Origin: an uncultured Planctomycetaceae bacterium | Lineage (GTDB): Bacteria; Planctomycetota; Planctomycetia; Pirellulales; UBA1268 | Direction: 5' to 3' | Length of the DNA: 14,243 bases | Assembly (NCBI GenBank): GCA_903958265.1 | Contig: CAJBSQ010000797.1 | Location: 1 to 14,243 of the forward strand | Part shown: piece after piece, positions 13,465-14,243 of the stretch | Numbering within the stretch: position 1 is the stretch's first letter | How the letters are laid out: the number at the start of each line of letters is the position of its first letter | Position numbers and translations under genes: made by a program | The notes under the pieces: model-generated | What the model was told of the DNA's origin: nothing | Seen by the model: only the letters and a program-made list of their open reading frames with translations | Databases searched by the model: none

Positions 13465-14243
13465 ATGGCCAGCCGCGGCAAACAGCAGACCCGTACGAAC
13501 CGGGAGTCGGACTCGATGGAGGCGGTCAAGCCGCTCGTGGTTCTCGTGCTCTTCGGCACGATCCTCTACGGCGGTTACTGTGTCGTGCAGAAGGGGCCAT
13601 CGACGAGCGTCGGCAACGACGCTGCGGAGAGCATGGCTCCTGCGCCGGCCTTCGTGGCTCCGGCGATGGAGGTGGTTGCAGGGGTCCCGGCGGTCACGCC
13701 CGCCGCGGTGACCCCACCCCCCGTGACCACCGGACCCGTTCCCTTGGCTGCCCCATCGGCTCCAGCGATGCCGGCGCCCCCGCTTGCCACGCAGCCGCTT
13801 GCCACGCAGCCGACCGAGCCCCAGCCGTTCACCGCCCCGATCCCTCCCGCGGCGGTGGCCGGCACACCGCCCGCGCCGCCCTTTGTTGGATTCACCGAAG
13901 CGGCGACGCTGCCGCCGACGCCTCCGCTGCCGTCGACGCCTCCGCTGCCGCCAACGCCTCCGCTGTCTGCCGAGCCCTCGGTGCCACCGGCGTTTCAAAC
14001 GGCCGCGGTCGCCGCGGCTGCCGCCGGGGCTGGCGCAGCCCTCGGTGCGGCTGCCGCCACCGAACCCGCGAGGATGTCTCCATCGGCCCCGACCTATCTC
14101 ACGGCCGAGTCGGCTCCGCCCCCCGTGCAGTCCGCGCTCGGAGCAGGCATCTCGGCCCCGACCGCCGGCGATGGAGGTGGTTGCAGGGGTCCCGGCGGTC
14201 ACGCCCGCCGCGGTGACCCCACCCCCCGTGACCACCGGACCCG
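13465..14243 (+). CDS. Membrane-anchored Pro/Ala-rich protein (partial, runs off the window)
   Basis: An open frame from the ATG at 13465, preceded by GAGGAAG at 7 nt spacing, stays open to the window end (259 codons, no stop). A basic N-terminus (residues 2-21) precedes one transmembrane segment (about 22-41: VKPLVVLVLFGTILYGGYCV), then a long low-complexity Pro/Ala/Thr linker with short repeats (LATQP twice, TPPLP-type three times, an Ala/Gly run). This layout fits a single-pass protein with an extracytoplasmic C-terminal domain, perhaps a peptidoglycan- or LysM-type binding domain, but that part is not in the window. From about 14165 the frame becomes implausible (GDGGGCRGPGG), because the DNA repeats 13660-13738 one base out of frame. 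Residues after about 233 should be treated as doubtful. Confidence 0.75.
   Translation, partial: MASRGKQQTRTNRESDSMEAVKPLVVLVLFGTILYGGYCVVQKGPSTSVGNDAAESMAPAPAFVAPAMEVVAGVPAVTPAAVTPPPVTTGPVPLAAPSAPAMPAPPLATQPLATQPTEPQPFTAPIPPAAVAGTPPAPPFVGFTEAATLPPTPPLPSTPPLPPTPPLSAEPSVPPAFQTAAVAAAAAGAGAALGAAAATEPARMSPSAPTYLTAESAPPPVQSALGAGISAPTAGDGGGCRGPGGHARRGDPTPRDHRT
13660..13738 (+). repeat. 79-nt direct repeat, first copy
   Basis: This stretch, coding for AMEVVAGVPAVTPAAV and the following TPPPVTTGP in the Pro-rich protein, is identical over 79 nt to 14165-14243. The copies are 505 nt apart, which is not a multiple of three. Confidence 0.95.
13783..13812 (+). repeat. Tandem 15-nt repeat (two units)
   Basis: CTTGCCACGCAGCCG occurs at 13783-13797 and 13798-13812, in frame, giving LATQP twice in the Pro-rich linker. 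Confidence 0.9.
13918..13971 (+). repeat. Tandem 18-nt repeat (three units)
   Basis: ACGCCTCCGCTG recurs every 18 nt at 13918, 13936 and 13954, separated by variable hexamers. In frame it gives TPPLPS, TPPLPP and TPPLSA in the Pro-rich linker. Such repeats can vary in number between strains. Confidence 0.9.
14165..14243 (+). repeat. 79-nt direct repeat, second copy, at the window end
   Basis: Identical to 13660-13738 and ending exactly at the last base of the window. It is read in a different frame from the first copy. An exact repeat ending at a sequence edge is typical of an unresolved assembly-graph junction, but a true duplication cannot be excluded. Confidence 0.95.

Noticed and set aside
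1..14243. A defence island, CRISPR array or integrated element
   Set aside because: There is no repeat-spacer array, integrase, transposase or phage gene. The CHAT protein has a signal peptide and seems inactive, so it does not fit known intracellular CHAT defence systems.

Overview
The window looks like a piece of a high-GC planctomycete chromosome, probably of the Pirellulales type or a related uncultured lineage. The evidence is a BBP7-type outer-membrane barrel protein, a small planctomycete-style lipoprotein, a secreted TPR protein with the phylum's typical C-terminal TPR variant, and a TPR-CHAT protein. There are no rRNA, tRNA, CRISPR, integrase or transposase genes. The last 79 bases repeat an internal stretch exactly and out of frame, so the right edge is probably the end of a draft contig.

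Layout. Positions 1-308 hold no gene but contain a strong hairpin and copy A of a 120-nt dispersed repeat. A Cys-rich small lipoprotein (minus strand, 309-593) diverges from a long plus-strand run. That run holds a secreted TPR-CHAT protein (793-3882), a TSUP-family permease overlapping it by 4 nt (3879-4694), an ABC exporter pair (ATPase 4744-5619, ABC-2 permease 5645-6523) and a secreted TPR protein (6640-8406). It meets a minus-strand pair head-on: pterin-4a-carbinolamine dehydratase (8451-8819), lying 7 nt downstream of the BBP7 porin gene (8827-10023). The 382-nt divergent gap after the porin gene holds copy B of the repeat, inverted relative to copy A. folC (10406-11809) follows, and its 3' end overlaps the convergent S41 C-terminal processing protease (11717-13141) by 93 nt. 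A divergent, incomplete gene for a membrane-anchored Pro/Ala-rich protein (13465 onward) runs off the window.

How the genes fit together. No single pathway links them. The theme is cell envelope and export (lipoprotein, porin, CtpA-like protease, ABC exporter, TSUP carrier, secreted TPR proteins) plus two pterin/folate enzymes. The points most worth a second look are a CHAT domain that seems to lack its catalytic residues and is translationally coupled to a TSUP carrier, the ~97% identical inverted intergenic repeat pair 10 kb apart, the four-cysteine tail of the lipoprotein, and the terminal 79-nt duplication. I found no convincing complete novel system such as a defence island or biosynthetic cluster.
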